Source: Dichomitus squalens LYAD-421 SS1
Lineage: Eukaryota; Basidiomycota; Agaricomycetes; Polyporales; Polyporaceae
Direction of reading: 5' to 3'
DNA: 26,439 bases
Assembly (NCBI RefSeq): GCF_000275845.1
Contig: NW_006766900.1
Span: forward strand, 446,480-472,918
The notes under the pieces are model-generated. The model did not search any database. It had not been told where the DNA came from and saw only the letters and a list, made by a program, of their open reading frames with translations. Positions 9,700 to 20,804 of the stretch are shown here, piece after piece; position 1 is the stretch's first letter, and each line of letters opens with the position of its first letter. Made by a program: the position numbers and the translations under genes.

Positions 9700-11643
9700 A
9701 TGTGGCTCTTGAGTACTGCTCGCGCTGAACTCCAGTTCTTCTCTGCCCCGGAAACCGTCACCGGCGGCTATGCGATCCTATCCCATACTTGGAGTGACTG
9801 CGAGCAGTCGTTCGAGGAGATTCAAGCTACCAACCAGCAATGCAAGACCACCGGAGAGAACCCTCGCGACCTCGCATCGGCGAAGATCCGCGAGTGCTGC
9901 ATCCTCGCCGAACGCCACGGGTACCAGTGGGCGTGGGTAGACACGTGTTGCATCGACAAGACGAGCAGTACAGAGCTCTCCGAAGCGATCAATTCGATGT
10001 TCCTTTGGTATGCCTGCGCGGAGGTCTGCTTCGCGTACCTCGAGGACGTCCCGAGCGACTGCGTGCTGGAAGCGCCCGACTCGGCTTTCCGGACCGCGCG
10101 CTGGCACAAGCGCGGGTGGACATTGCAGGAGCTCATCGCGCCGGCGCTCGTCATCTTCGTGGCGCAGGACTGGACGATCATCGGGAACAAGCTACAGCTC
10201 GCGCAGTTACTTCAGCAGGTCACTGGGGTATGGTGGCAAGTGCTGACGCGGGAGACCCACCTCTCTGTCGTCAGCGTCGGGCAGCGCATGAACTGGGCGA
10301 GCTCGCGGAGCACGACTCGTGTCGAGGACGAGGCGTACTGCCTCATGGGCCTGTTCAATGTCAACATGCCTACGATCTACGGGGAGGGACGTCAAGCGTT
10401 CCAGCGCCTGCAACACGAGATCATGAAGCAGTCCTTCGACACAAGCCTGTTTGCTTGGGGCCGCTCGTTAAATTCTGACACACTAAACCCTCTGGCAGGG
10501 CATGAGATCTACAAGTTTTTCAACACCTCGTCGAAGAACCACGTCTATCTCCTTGCCCACTCGCCATCAAGCTTCACCAAGCCATTCGGGCGGACAATAC
10601 GTTATGTACCATCCGCGACCTACCCGATCCAGCCGTATCTCGAGTGGCAGTGGAAGAAGGACCCTGTAAGAAATTGCAGGCATCAGCTGACACTTAACCA
10701 TTGACTTAGCCTCATTCAGAATGAACCTGAAGACAGCCCCCGGAGGCGGTACGGTCCCTTCGGGCATGTCGAGCTGCCGAAGTTCTCCGTAACGAGCTAT
10801 GGACTGGAATGCCGCTTCCCAATCATCGAATCGGATGGGCTCACCGTCGCTGTACTTCTCTGCGATACTGGCCGCGAGCACGTCGGGCTCCTGCTCCACC
10901 CGTCGAACTGGCTTTTCCAGGATCCCACCAGGAAGAAGTACCACAGCGGCAACGGATTCAGGCTGGCTTCCGGCAACGTCGCCTTTGCACGCCTCATCTC
11001 CCTCGGCAATGACCTCTACAACCTCCGGCTCAATGGCAAGACGGTTACGGCGGAGTGGCGCGACATCTTCATTGCGGACAGCCCGCCGCCCACGAAGAGG
11101 GACGTCCCGATGAACCTCTGTTACCCGTTGCACAGTCTCCTCCCTGCGCCGCCGTTCCGTATCCCTCACTGGCTCATCGGGAGGGTGACGCTGCTAGGAA
11201 TGGAGCTACGACCGCTGTATGTGCGGAGCAAGCCTGTGGATGGGAAGCCGCTTGTGGTGGTGACGACGTTCGAAGACGTCAACGCGAAGGAGGGGTTCCG
11301 GCTCATCCTCGGGACGTGCGGGGAGCCATCCGATAGTGCGGTGCGTTGGGCGAAGGCGACGCCGCAGTACTCCGCCACCTGGGGTCTTGATTCGGACGTG
11401 ACGCACGATTGCCAAGAGCACCATTTAGAGGCTTGGCCGGGCTGGACGAAGGATTTTGGAGACATCGAGCGGACGATCCGACTGTCATTCTCGCGCTGCA
11501 AGCTGAGTCCCCATCATACCGTCGTGGTGCATATCGAGTTGGAGGGAAGGGTCTACAACGCGATCAAGGACCGGACGAACGTCAGGTTTCCGTCTCGGGA
11601 AGAAGCGGGGCTAGTAAGGACGGGCGTCGTTGTGTCTGACTGA
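9700..11643 (+). CDS. HET1: HET-domain protein (629 aa)
   Basis: Two exons, 9700-10665 and 10720-11643, are joined through a 54-bp intron. The HET domain (Pfam PF06985) is clear: Y-A-I-L-S-H-T-W at 24-31, W-V-D-T-C-C-I-D at 79-86, and G-W-T-L-Q-E-L at 139-145. It is followed by a segment ending F-D-T-S-L-F-A-W-G, typical of mushroom HET proteins, and a long C-terminal region. HET proteins mediate fungal non-self recognition and cell death; the role here is by family only. The ATG follows a likely 5' leader intron whose acceptor (TTCAG) lies 4 bases before it, as in HET2. Against HET2 I count about 35 differences in the 322 residues of exon 1. A TGAC tandem copy at 11637-11644 creates the stop and removes the 58-residue tail present in HET2, so the C-terminus may be truncated. 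Confidence 0.93.
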
Positions 11644-13612
11644 CGTCCTATCTTCCCTCGGTGGAGGTGCTCCTTCCCGTCCCAGTCCGCTTTCCGGGAA
11701 TAGACCGTAGTCACCGTACTCAATTATCGTTGAACATGGAGCTGTCGCAGATGCGCTAACCACATAGTCTGCTTGACAGCGGCCCTCCGTCTGTGTCGAT
11801 CCGAGTCGGTCGCCACAATCATAGATGATACCTGGATGTCTCAAGGACCTTCACGATTGTGCTTGTCGAGCTGTCCTTGCACTTCCGACAGTGCATGCAG
11901 TCTTTTTGTCTTGTCCTCCAAGCAGGAACGTTAGATTTCGAGTATAGCTGCGTCGAAATGTATGTATGTTTTACGGCTTTTCTCCAGAAAATCTGCTTCC
12001 TGATGCATCTCAGCACGCCCCCGGATGCCTGTCATCGTGCTTCCCTTTTGTGTCGCCCCGAGGAACCCAGAAAGCTTCGGAGCACTTTGAGTAGATACTG
12101 AGAAGTTTCTGGACACCTGCCAACTCGAGATGAGAGCTCGGGGTCCACCCTCAGTACGTGGGAGGGGATCCAACGCCTCAAATTTTTTTGGCTTGAGAAG
12201 TACTATTTTGGGCATTCGCCACACCCCGGGTGTTTTCCTGGCAATCGTGATGTGCACCGCGGCGCCATAAGTACATATACACGGCTTGACCATGGTGTAA
12301 GCTGAGATCGCTTCCCACGACTACGATTGCTGAAGGACCAGCTGTCCAATTCTGGTCCGTCGAAGCACATCGTACTGAACGCTTTCGCGTACATCATCCT
12401 CTACAGCGCGACTATCGCTCATGCTTGAGCTGCCTACTGCGATCTAGAGACTTACTTACTTGCTGCAAACTTCTCGCCGTTGTACCTCCCCTGTACAGAA
12501 GTGGCGCCCAGTGCCGTCCCGAAGGCGCGGCCTTCTCCTCGCACACTGCACATTGCCCCGGGTTGATGAACTAGCACCGCGAGCTGCATCTTATTGCTCC
12601 CGAAGCCAGCCTGCAAGTTTCAGGGGAGGGCATATGCCGAGTGTATGCTGGGTACCTGGAGACGTCAGCCGGCTTGTACTCCCCGGCATGCGAACTTCCT
12701 TCCGCCACGCAAGACCTGACTAGCGTGATTGGGACATCGAAGCAGAGATCACGAAAACGGCCCTCATACGAACCCTTTCAACGTTGTTGAGTACCGCACC
12801 GGGAACCCCGGCGCAAGGCGAGATTTTGATGTCGGCTCAGGTGTGTTTCAATACTCCACTTTGTCTGGCATGCTCACGAATCGCATGGCTGGAGCAGCTT
12901 CATAGGGGTGCTCAATCCTTGAAGCCACTCGCGTTGAGAGGTTATTGATGGGGACCGTTGGGCTAGCTGAGACTGGCCGCTCAACGGGTCTGCAGTGATG
13001 TTGGCACTGGTCGCCCCGCACAAAGTCCCCCAACATGTGTCAATCGACGTAGACGGCTCTCGTCTTCAACATACTTCAAATTCATGTTCTCCGCTGCCTT
13101 GGTAAGAGCGATAGGCCCGTAGGATGGGAAGGAACGCGAAGCCCGACGTCGCTTGCGTGCCATATGCGGGGCACTCGGCTAGTCCATCGGTCCCTATCAA
13201 TTGTTTCTCAGCGCCGCCAGTGACCAGTGGCCTCAAGGATCGAGCACGCCTACGAGAATATCATGGTCAGAGTCATCACGAATACTAGCGACGTTAACGG
13301 TGTTGAACGCCGTGGTGGCATCCGTTGCTGTCTAGAGGTCATCTACGGCTCCGTTCGGCATCTCTGATAGGCTTAGCAGCGGTCCGATGGCCATGATGGT
13401 ACAGATCCCTGATGGCGACACGGCCAGAGATCTTGTGAGAGAAGGTCCATTGGTGGCAGGCCTCCCAAGAAGGGTTCAGTTCCCCGTCAAGGACGATGTA
13501 TGCCTACCACTTCTTCCATGCTGATGACCACCGTCGACACTTTCGCTTGTAGCACCACCCCCTCCATTCGTTTTCCACTTCCTTTCCCTTTACAGCCCTT
13601 CCTGTTTGTGTT
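11644..13612. other. Long region without a supported gene; decayed HET1 tail at its start
   Basis: 11644-11810 is recognisably homologous to the 3' tail of HET2 (for example GCTGTCGCAGATG and GGCCCTCCGTCTG stretches) but is broken by stops. From about 11820 to 13612 only short frames without domains occur on either strand, and I see no RNA gene or terminal repeats. The part from 13560 on is pyrimidine-rich and probably the GH16 leader. Confidence 0.55.
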
Positions 13613-16600
13613 ATGCATCCTTCTCGGAGAATCTTAGTGCAGAGTCCGCTAGGAATGGAATCGTCTGCCCACCTCCTTTCTGCAGAAGCCTCTGGACGCG
13701 TTTACGGACGGCCCCGACCGAGGTACGCCCCAGCAGCGCAATTCGTTCGCGCGAGTTCTCATTCTTCGTTGGTATGCTTCTTAAATTCGACCGTGTATCT
13801 CGAATCTGAAACGGCAGCTACAGTCTATGACAAACGATGCTACACCACCCGCGATATCGGAGAAGGTGCTGTGATTGTGTTCATTGCAGACAAGCGTGTC
13901 GCTGACGCTCTTGCAGTACATTCTTCCTATGGACCCACGTACCTTTAACGGTTTGGAAGAGGACGACTATCTGCACAATCCAGAGCCGAGGAAAGAGCGC
14001 ATAAACAGTAGCGGACACATCTTCACGGGACGCGGTCTCGTCAATCTGGGGTGTCTGCTTATTCTCGTCGGAAGCATTGTGGTACTATTGTACGTCTTCC
14101 CTAATTCATGTTCATCAAGACCTCTGGCAAACATCAGATCCGAGTTGCGGGTACCCCATCATCTCATGGCTCAACAAACCACAGCAGTCGTATCTGAATG
14201 GATTCGGCTTGGGGGGCACCAATCGTACCGGACAAGTTCCGGACATTCCTGGGATCCGCGGCCTCATCGATCGCGACACCCCGCAGGAGGTGCGGACGAA
14301 GAGCGACTATGTGACCGGCAAGAAGTGGCAGCTCGTCTTCAGCGACGAGTTCAACACCGAGGGGCGCTTTTTCTACCCTGGGGACGACCCGTACTGGGAA
14401 GCGGTCGACCTGCACTACTGGGCCACGGGGAACAAGGAGTGGTACGACCCGAAGGCGATCACGACACGCAACGGTTCGCTGGAGATACAACTGTCGAACC
14501 AAACGAACCACGGCCTCAACTATACGGGCGGCATGCTCCAGTCCTGGAACAAGTTCTGCTTCACGGGTGGCTTNNNNNNNNNNNNNNNNNNNNNNNNNNN
14601 NNNNNNNNNNNNNNNNNNNNNNNNNNNNNNNNNNNNNNNNCCCAGCAGCGCAATTCGTTCGCGCGAGTTCTCATTCTTCGTTGGTATGCTTCTTAAATTC
14701 GACCGTGTATCTCGAATCTGAAACGGCAGCTACAGTCTATGACAAACGATGCTACACCACCCGCGATATCGGAGAAGGTGCTGTGATTGTGTTCATTGCA
14801 GACAAGCGTGTCGCTGACGCTCTTGCAGTACATTCTTCCTATGGACCCACGTACCTTTAACGGTTTGGAAGAGGACGACTATCTGCACAATCCAGAGCCG
14901 AGGAAAGAGCGCATAAACAGTAGCGGACACATCTTCACGGGACGCGGTCTCGTCAATCTGGGGTGTCTGCTTATTCTCGTCGGAAGCATTGTGGTACTAT
15001 TGTACGTCTTCCCTAATTCATGTTCATCAAGACCTCTGGCAAACATCAGATCCGAGTTGCGGGTACCCCATCATCTCATGGCTCAACAAACCACAGCAGT
15101 CGTATCTGAATGGATTCGGCTTGGGGGGCACCAATCGTACCGGACAAGTTCCGGACATTCCTGGGATCCGCGGCCTCATCGATCGCGACACCCCGCAGGA
15201 GGTGCGGACGAAGAGCGACTATGTGACCGGCAAGAAGTGGCAGCTCGTCTTCAGCGACGAGTTCAACACCGAGGGGCGCTTTTTCTACCCTGGGGACGAC
15301 CCGTACTGGGAAGCGGTCGACCTGCACTACTGGGCCACGGGGAACAAGGAGTGGTACGACCCGAAGGCGATCACGACACGCAACGGTTCGCTGGAGATAC
15401 AACTGTCGAACCAAACGAACCACGGCCTCAACTATACGGGCGGCATGCTCCAGTCCTGGAACAAGTTCTGCTTCACGGGTGGCTTGGTGGAAGCGAGCGT
15501 CATGCTTCCTGGGTACAACAACGTGCGCGGGCTCTGGCCGGCTATATGGGCTATGGGCAATCTGGGGCGCGCAGGTTATGGCGCATCGCTCGATGGTATG
15601 GTGCGTGCGCTGACCTCAGCCTGCATACGCTTCGAGTAACGGACACCGGGCTTTCCAGTGGCCCTACAGCTACGATGCGTGCGATGTCGGGACGGTGAAC
15701 AACCAGACGATTGGGCAAGAGCCCGCCGCAGCGCTCGAAGGCAACGACCCCTACAACAACGGTGCGCTCTCGTTCCAGCCCGGCCAGCGGCTGTCGCGCT
15801 GCACCTGTCCCGGCGAATCTCATCTCGGCCCTCTTCACGATAATGGGGAGTATGTTGGTCGCTCCGCTCCCGAGATCGATATGTTCGAAGCCCAGGTATG
15901 TCGTTGAAATGCAAATCCCAGAGCATATGATATTTCTCAGCATGCCCCCTGTGCCAGATTGGTGGGACGCCAGTCGGTGACAGAGTCGCGGGAGTCTCTC
16001 AGTCTTGTCAATGGGCGGTATGTGCTATTGCTCATCGGCTTCGCCAGCCCCTAAATTGTAGGAACAGCCAATGAACTGGAAGTATCAAACCGATGGCACG
16101 TATGATACAGCAGATCCTACCCTGAGTCGTAACAACTCGTACTCGGGAGGAGTGTACCAGCAAGCCACGTCTGTAGTCACCGCTACTGGTAGGCCCAATC
16201 GTATCGGACATGGGCTTCCATACCGTCTGACATACTTGGACCGCGCAAAGATCAGACGGCCTTCGAGTTCAGCGGCGGAAATTATGCGTTGTACGGCTTC
16301 CAGTACAAGCCTGGTTTCGGTGACGCGGTGAGTCCTGCTCTCATCTATCGATCGGCTATCGGCTTCTGAACTCTTGACGTCTCAGTATATCTCCTGGGTA
16401 GCCAATGGGAAGACTTCATGGACTCTCCATCAATCGTTGTTGGGGCCTGATCCAGTTGTCGGAATCAGTGATCGAGCTATACCCCAAGAACCAATGGTCA
16501 GTGCCAGTCAATCTCTTTGTGTCTGGTCTCGTACTGACATCTTTTTGGCGTCCAGTACCTCATCATGAATCTGGGCATGTCTAGTGGGTTCGGCGAGATC

Positions 16601-16881
16601 GAATTCGACAAGTTGACGTTTCCGTCAACGATGCGCGTCGACTGGATCAGGGTCTATCAGGATCCGAATGCGATTAACATCGGATGCGACCCCTCTGCTT
16701 TCCCAACCTCCGCGTACATCTCCCAGTGCGTCCTCCCTCACTCTCATAGCGCCCTCAAATCGTTGACTAGTGCAATCGACGATTCAGGTACCAGGAAGCG
16801 TATGCAAACCCAGATCTAACGACATGGGTCGACGACTACAAGCAGGTGTTTCCGAAGAACAAGCTCTTGGAGCAGTGTTAA
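13613..16881 (+). CDS. KRE6: KRE6/SKN1-family GH16 beta-glucan synthesis-associated protein
   Basis: This type II membrane protein family is needed for beta-1,6-glucan in the cell wall. The model, once the duplicated block is counted once: 13613-13771, then (second copy) 14730-14777, 14829-15001, 15057-15600, 15659-15895, 15958-16017, 16062-16188, 16251-16327, 16386-16496, 16556-16725, 16788-16881. All junctions keep phase and give 599 residues. A membrane segment lies at about 110-131, before G-Y-P-I-I. The GH16 part follows with F-S-D-E-F-N-T, F-Y-P-G-D-D-P-Y-W-E-A-V-D and the active-site motif E-I-D-M-F-E (about 380-385). The end K-N-K-L-L-E-Q-C is typical. One acceptor (before 16251) is AAG instead of YAG. 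As assembled, the gene is split by a gap at 14574-14640 flanked by duplicated exons. The symbol is family-level; KRE6 and SKN1 cannot be told apart here. Confidence 0.93.
13729..14573 (+). repeat. First copy of an 845-bp exact duplication (GH16 5' exons)
   Basis: It matches 14641-15485 base for base wherever I compared, at a constant offset of 912. It includes the end of exon 1, exons 2-3 and most of exon 4 of the GH16 gene and stops directly at the N gap. Most likely two overlapping contig ends were scaffolded without being merged. Confidence 0.95.
14574..14640. other. Assembly gap of 67 N
   Basis: A run of N sits exactly between the two copies of the duplicated GH16 segment. The true distance is unknown and may be negative (an overlap). 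Confidence 0.99.
14641..15485 (+). repeat. Second copy of the 845-bp duplication
   Basis: Starts right after the gap with the same bases as 13729 and runs on without a break into the unique remainder of the GH16 gene at 15486. This is the copy that continues the open gene. Confidence 0.95.
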
Positions 16882-17584
16882 GAGTTCGAGCGATTTTCAC
16901 CTTTGTTGTCATATCTCTGTAAGACTGATGTCTTCTAGTACTTGCTGTATACGCTAGCATCTCAACATAGAGTGAAGCTCGTCGGCCCATCTCCGACGGC
17001 TAAATACCTATTGATTGCGGGCAGATTGTGTCCTAACAGGATAGCTTCGCTTTCTCAGCTGTCCTCCCACGCCACATCCACCTGCGTTTTGGTCGGACAG
17101 CGTACATATGAGGACGAACGCACATATCATGTCACGGTTCTTGAGTTTGATTGCACGCCTGACAGCTATGGATCACATCAACTACGATCCAGACGGCATG
17201 TCCTCGAGCGGCTATCTATTCATGGTAGCTTGGTCGCTATTCCCTTCTTGACCCCGCTTCCTGCAATTCTCCCAGTTGACTTATGTTTTCTATCCGTGTC
17301 CTGGCACAGTGACAGACCAGACACGTTCTGGATATCGTAGTCCTGGTACGTCGAACGCTCAGAGCCCACAGATGACGACAGGCGTTACTCATGACACAAT
17401 TTGCCCCATCATACAGTCCGTACCGCTGCGTATGCTCTACAGAGACTGCCTATTCTCCCCCGACATAGTCCTCCGCTCCCCTCCTTTTTGCGCGCGAGAC
17501 TTTCGACCCAGCGACCCGGTACGTTATCATTAATCCTTGACTGACAAGCGTGACTCATAGAGACATTTGGGTTATACAGTCGGT
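16882..17584. other. Intergenic between GH16 and HET3
   Basis: No coding frame with a domain is visible. The last part before 17585 ends in an acceptor-like TATACAG followed by 4 bases and the HET3 ATG, so part of it is probably the HET3 leader and leader intron. Confidence 0.5.
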
Positions 17585-19463
17585 ATGTGGCTCCTTAGCA
17601 CCGATCGCGCCGAGCTCCACTATTTCACCGACCCCGAGACTGTCCCTGGCAGTTATGCTATCCTCTCGCACGTATGGGGGAAGAAGGAGCAACTGTTCCA
17701 CCAGACTCCAAAATATGACGAAGATCTCCTTCTCCAGCGTCCCAATGCTCGCGACGCTGCCTCCAAAAAGGTCCGTCAGATCTGTATCATCGCGCAACAG
17801 GACCGCTTCCGTTGGCTCTGGGATGATACCTGCTGCATCAACAAGGACAGCTCTGCCGAGCTCTCCGAAGCGATCAACTCCATGTATCGCTACTATTCCC
17901 TCGCCGCTGTGTGCTACGCCTACCTGGCGGACGTTCCGAGCAACCGCTTTTCCTGCGATCCGGAGGGGCCGTTCGCGAAGAGCAGGTGGCAAATGCACGG
18001 CTGGACACTTCAGGAGCTCATCGCAGCCCCCGTGGTCAAGCTGATCTCGTCAGACTGGCAAAAGCTCGGTACCAAGATGAGACACGCCCGCTTCCTGAGC
18101 AGGATTACCAATATCCCCGTTGAAGTGCTCCTGATGGATAAGCCGGTCACCAGTTTCAGCATCGCACAGCGCATGTCCTGGGCATACAAGCGGGAGACAA
18201 CGCGGGTCGAGGATCGTGCCTACTCGCTGATGGGGATCTTCGCGGTCAACATGACGACCATCTATGGCGAAGGCGAACGGGCGTTCCAGCGACTGCAAGA
18301 GGAGATAATGGAGTAATCAATCGACCCATCCTTGTTTGCTTGGGGGTCGTTCTCGGGCATGTCTAGTCACGAGCGTTCAGCAGGTCATGAGCACACAAAA
18401 TACGAGTCATATCTCCTTGCGAGGTCCCCGGACGACTTCAATCCGTCGGACTCTGGCAGGACTAGGTTCTTGCCAAACGCTTTTCGGTCGGTGTCTACCT
18501 AGTACGTCACTGGAAGTTGCTGCCCATTTCTCCCAGATCACTGACGCACATTGATCTTCATAGTTCTAGGATGAAGGAGATCCCCACGTTCACTATGACA
18601 CCATACTACGGCTGTCTTTGTCGCCTTATGTGCTTTGGTTTTGGCGAGCTCACTCTAGCATGGATGGGATGTGGCTGGGACGGCTTCGAAGGCGAGACGC
18701 GATCCTTGTGGCTCCTTCTTCGCCGCTGTCAAGATCCACCACCAGACGAATCCAAACCTCTCTACCACTGTGTAGCACTGTCTACAGGGTACCGTCAAGG
18801 ATCCCGCCTAGTCGGACTCTCAGAAGCCGATTGGCCATGGGCATCCTTCACACTTCGTCCGCAGGAGCTGTATATTGCGCTCTGGCACACAACCCCGAAG
18901 GGACAGGCATCGTCCCCGATTCCTCTCGTGCTCCAGCACGAGCGCATTCGAACGCCATTCCGGATTACCTGGGAGTCCGTGAGCGCCGCTTTCGACGGCT
19001 GGAAGCTGGAGAGCACACCGACCGTCGAGTTCGACTGGGACGGGGAAGCCCCCATCGCGTTCTGCTTCTCACGCTACGACGGGCTAGCGCAACAATCGAC
19101 GTTGTGGTTCGTGCTCGGAGTCTGTGACTTGGCGGAGCCTCGCTAGCATTTTGCGAGATTCTATGTTCGCTTGTCTCATGCGTCGGCGCCATCGCCAGAT
19201 CAATATCTCACCCACAACTGTGAGTGGGACCATATCTCCTCTTGGCCAGAAGGGCGAGATAGTCATGGCCGCCCGGACGGTGCGTCGTCTTTGATAGGTC
19301 CTCTCAATGCGTTCTAACTGCATGCAGGCTCTTATACATGGTACGACCGCTCAGGCAAAATCGGCCTCTCCTTTACGCCTTGTCCTGTGTATGACACAAG
19401 TGTCCTTGTATTGGGGCAATGGAAAGAACCTGTCAACCCGCGTGCACTGGCATATAGTCAAAG
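17585..19463 (+). pseudogene. HET3: HET-domain gene with two in-frame stops
   Basis: The first 243 residues are a clear HET domain (Y-A-I-L-S-H-V-W at 24-31, L-W-D-D-T-C-C-I-N, G-W-T-L-Q-E-L, T-T-R-V-E-D-R-A-Y-S-L-M-G). A TAA at 18314-18316 ends it just where the paralogues read M-K-Q-S-F-D. The same frame goes on with S-I-D-P-S-L-F-A-W-G to a donor at 18502, and after a 62-bp intron continues at 18564 to a second stop, TAG at 19144-19146. Beyond that the frame still reads like the family (T-H-N-C-x-x-D-H-I-S-S-W-P-E-G, then after an intron at 19280-19327 I-G-L-S-F-T-P-C). Both stops fit one C-to-T change in a Gln codon. It is clearly more divergent from HET1 and HET2 than they are from each other. 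A short protein of 243 residues with the HET domain alone could still be made. Confidence 0.88.
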
Positions 19464-19848
19464 GTACATTCAGTTCTACAATCTACGTCATAGGTCGCTT
19501 ATCAGTCGTATAGGATGCATGAACATGTTGAGTACATTCACCGGTGAGGGCGCATTCAGCATTGCCATGGCCCAGAATGTTGTGGCTGATCATGATATCA
19601 GTATAGAGGAGCTGGTTGACCTCGCAACCGAGTCCACCCCATCGCAGGTCAGACACTTCCGCCCTTCCGGGCCGTCCACGACCGGATCGCGTCTCGCTCG
19701 TGTACTGCATGCGGTCAAACGAGCCTCCGCCGCAGCATCACGATTTGCCCGTATCTTTTGCTACCATGTCCTGGAGGCGTCGTTCTCCAACCCAGCCTTC
19801 GCCAGCTTCCCCCTGCCAGTGATGCTGCATCCGTCCGAAGTACGTATA
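19464..19848 (+). other. Open coding-like segment after HET3, unassigned
   Basis: The HET3 frame remains open from 19328 through 19848, where a donor-like GTACGT follows. It includes residues such as G-E-G-A-F-S-I-A-M-A-Q and F-S-N-P-A-F-A-S-F-P-L-P-V-M-L-H-P-S-E, which look like real protein. It may be the 3' exon of HET3 or the remnant of a separate gene. A possible next exon starts at about 19916 after TTCTTAG. No family was recognised. Confidence 0.35.
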
Positions 19849-20146
19849 CATCGTGATTCAAAGTCCTGTCTCGGTCTATGCTCCGAATGACAGCTTACCT
19901 CGCAACGTTCTTAGGACATGACCGTTTGTTGGTGCGCAGGTCGTATACGTCGATCTCAACTCGACAGGAGACGCAACGGATGGGCATGGGAATGGGAATC
20001 CAGTGGAATCCATATCTGGATCTGTTTTCTCGCGACCTCGTATCACGCAGAGTTTGGGAGGCTACGAACAGCGGTGAGCTCGCTTGTCATGCTGTGTATA
20101 CGACGTTGCTTCCAAGGGGACGACAGGGATGACGGCATCCGAATGC

Positions 20147-20740
20147 ATCACCAGTAGTGTTCTTGGCAGAACGCTGCCAATCTGCCAGAGGCAACTGCCA
20201 AGCGGCAATTGCCATTTTGCCCGCCACCGAGACCGGCAATTTGGTGGCAGATACACGGCGCTTGTCGAGCGCTTACTATTAATGGAGCTGTTGCCGGTCG
20301 CCCACAGAGACAGAGTAGCTCAGTAAGAGACAGTCCTTCCACTCTATACTCTGGGAATTGTTTCAATATAGCGGTATGTGTTATGAGTGAGACAATTGGT
20401 GGCCGCCTTATTGACTAGCTTGTCTTGAGAAGTCATCCTGGCGCCTGACTGATGGGCTGAAACTCTTAGCTAGATGGGAAATCACCTGTATGAGTGTACT
20501 CTGTTGCGGGAAGTGGATAGACAGCGATATATATGCAGTATTCATGTTCTAAATCTTCACTAAAGAGCATGGGATATTTTCTGTGGCCTCAATGGATAGC
20601 TCTACTCACTCTCCATCGCCAGAGGCTCCCCGGAGCGCCCGTTGATCTGCCAGTATTTGCTGGCCCTGGCAATTGCCATATTTGCCAATCTGCCATTTGC
20701 CAGAGGCTGAAACTATTCTGCCCTGTACACTAATCACCAG
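20147..20740. mobile_element. Non-autonomous hAT-like element (MITE) with 8-bp target duplication
   Basis: The 578-bp element 20155-20732 is flanked by exact 8-bp direct repeats ATCACCAG (20147-20154 and 20733-20740), the length made by hAT transposases. Its ends are imperfect terminal inverted repeats: TAGTGTTCTTGGCAGAA on the left and TAGTGTACAGGGCAGAA on the right read inward, matching at 14 of 17 positions and starting with the TAGTG/CAGTG type seen in hAT elements. Subterminal repeats are present on both sides: the palindrome GGCAATTGCC (20204-20213, 20668-20677) and GCCAATCTGCCA (20176-20187, 20684-20695). No transposase frame is present, so it would need a partner element. Confidence 0.88.
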
Positions 20741-20804
20741 GTAGAGCCGTCTGAGCACAAATGCTCACTCATAGCAATCACGCAGTCGGCGGCAACCTGC
20801 AGAA

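Noticed and set aside
9840..10478. Arg/Pro-rich long frames overlapping HET1 (also over HET2)
   Set aside because: Alternate-frame shadows of GC-rich HET coding sequence; no domains, and the HET frame carries all motifs.
11820..13600. Possible gene in the long gap between HET1 and GH16
   Set aside because: Frames are short, stops are frequent, and I found no exon chain with matching phase on either strand.
13875..15698. Two similar plus-strand frames of about 270-300 residues suggesting paired genes
   Set aside because: They are out-of-phase read-through of GH16 exons and introns, seen twice because of the duplicated block at the gap.
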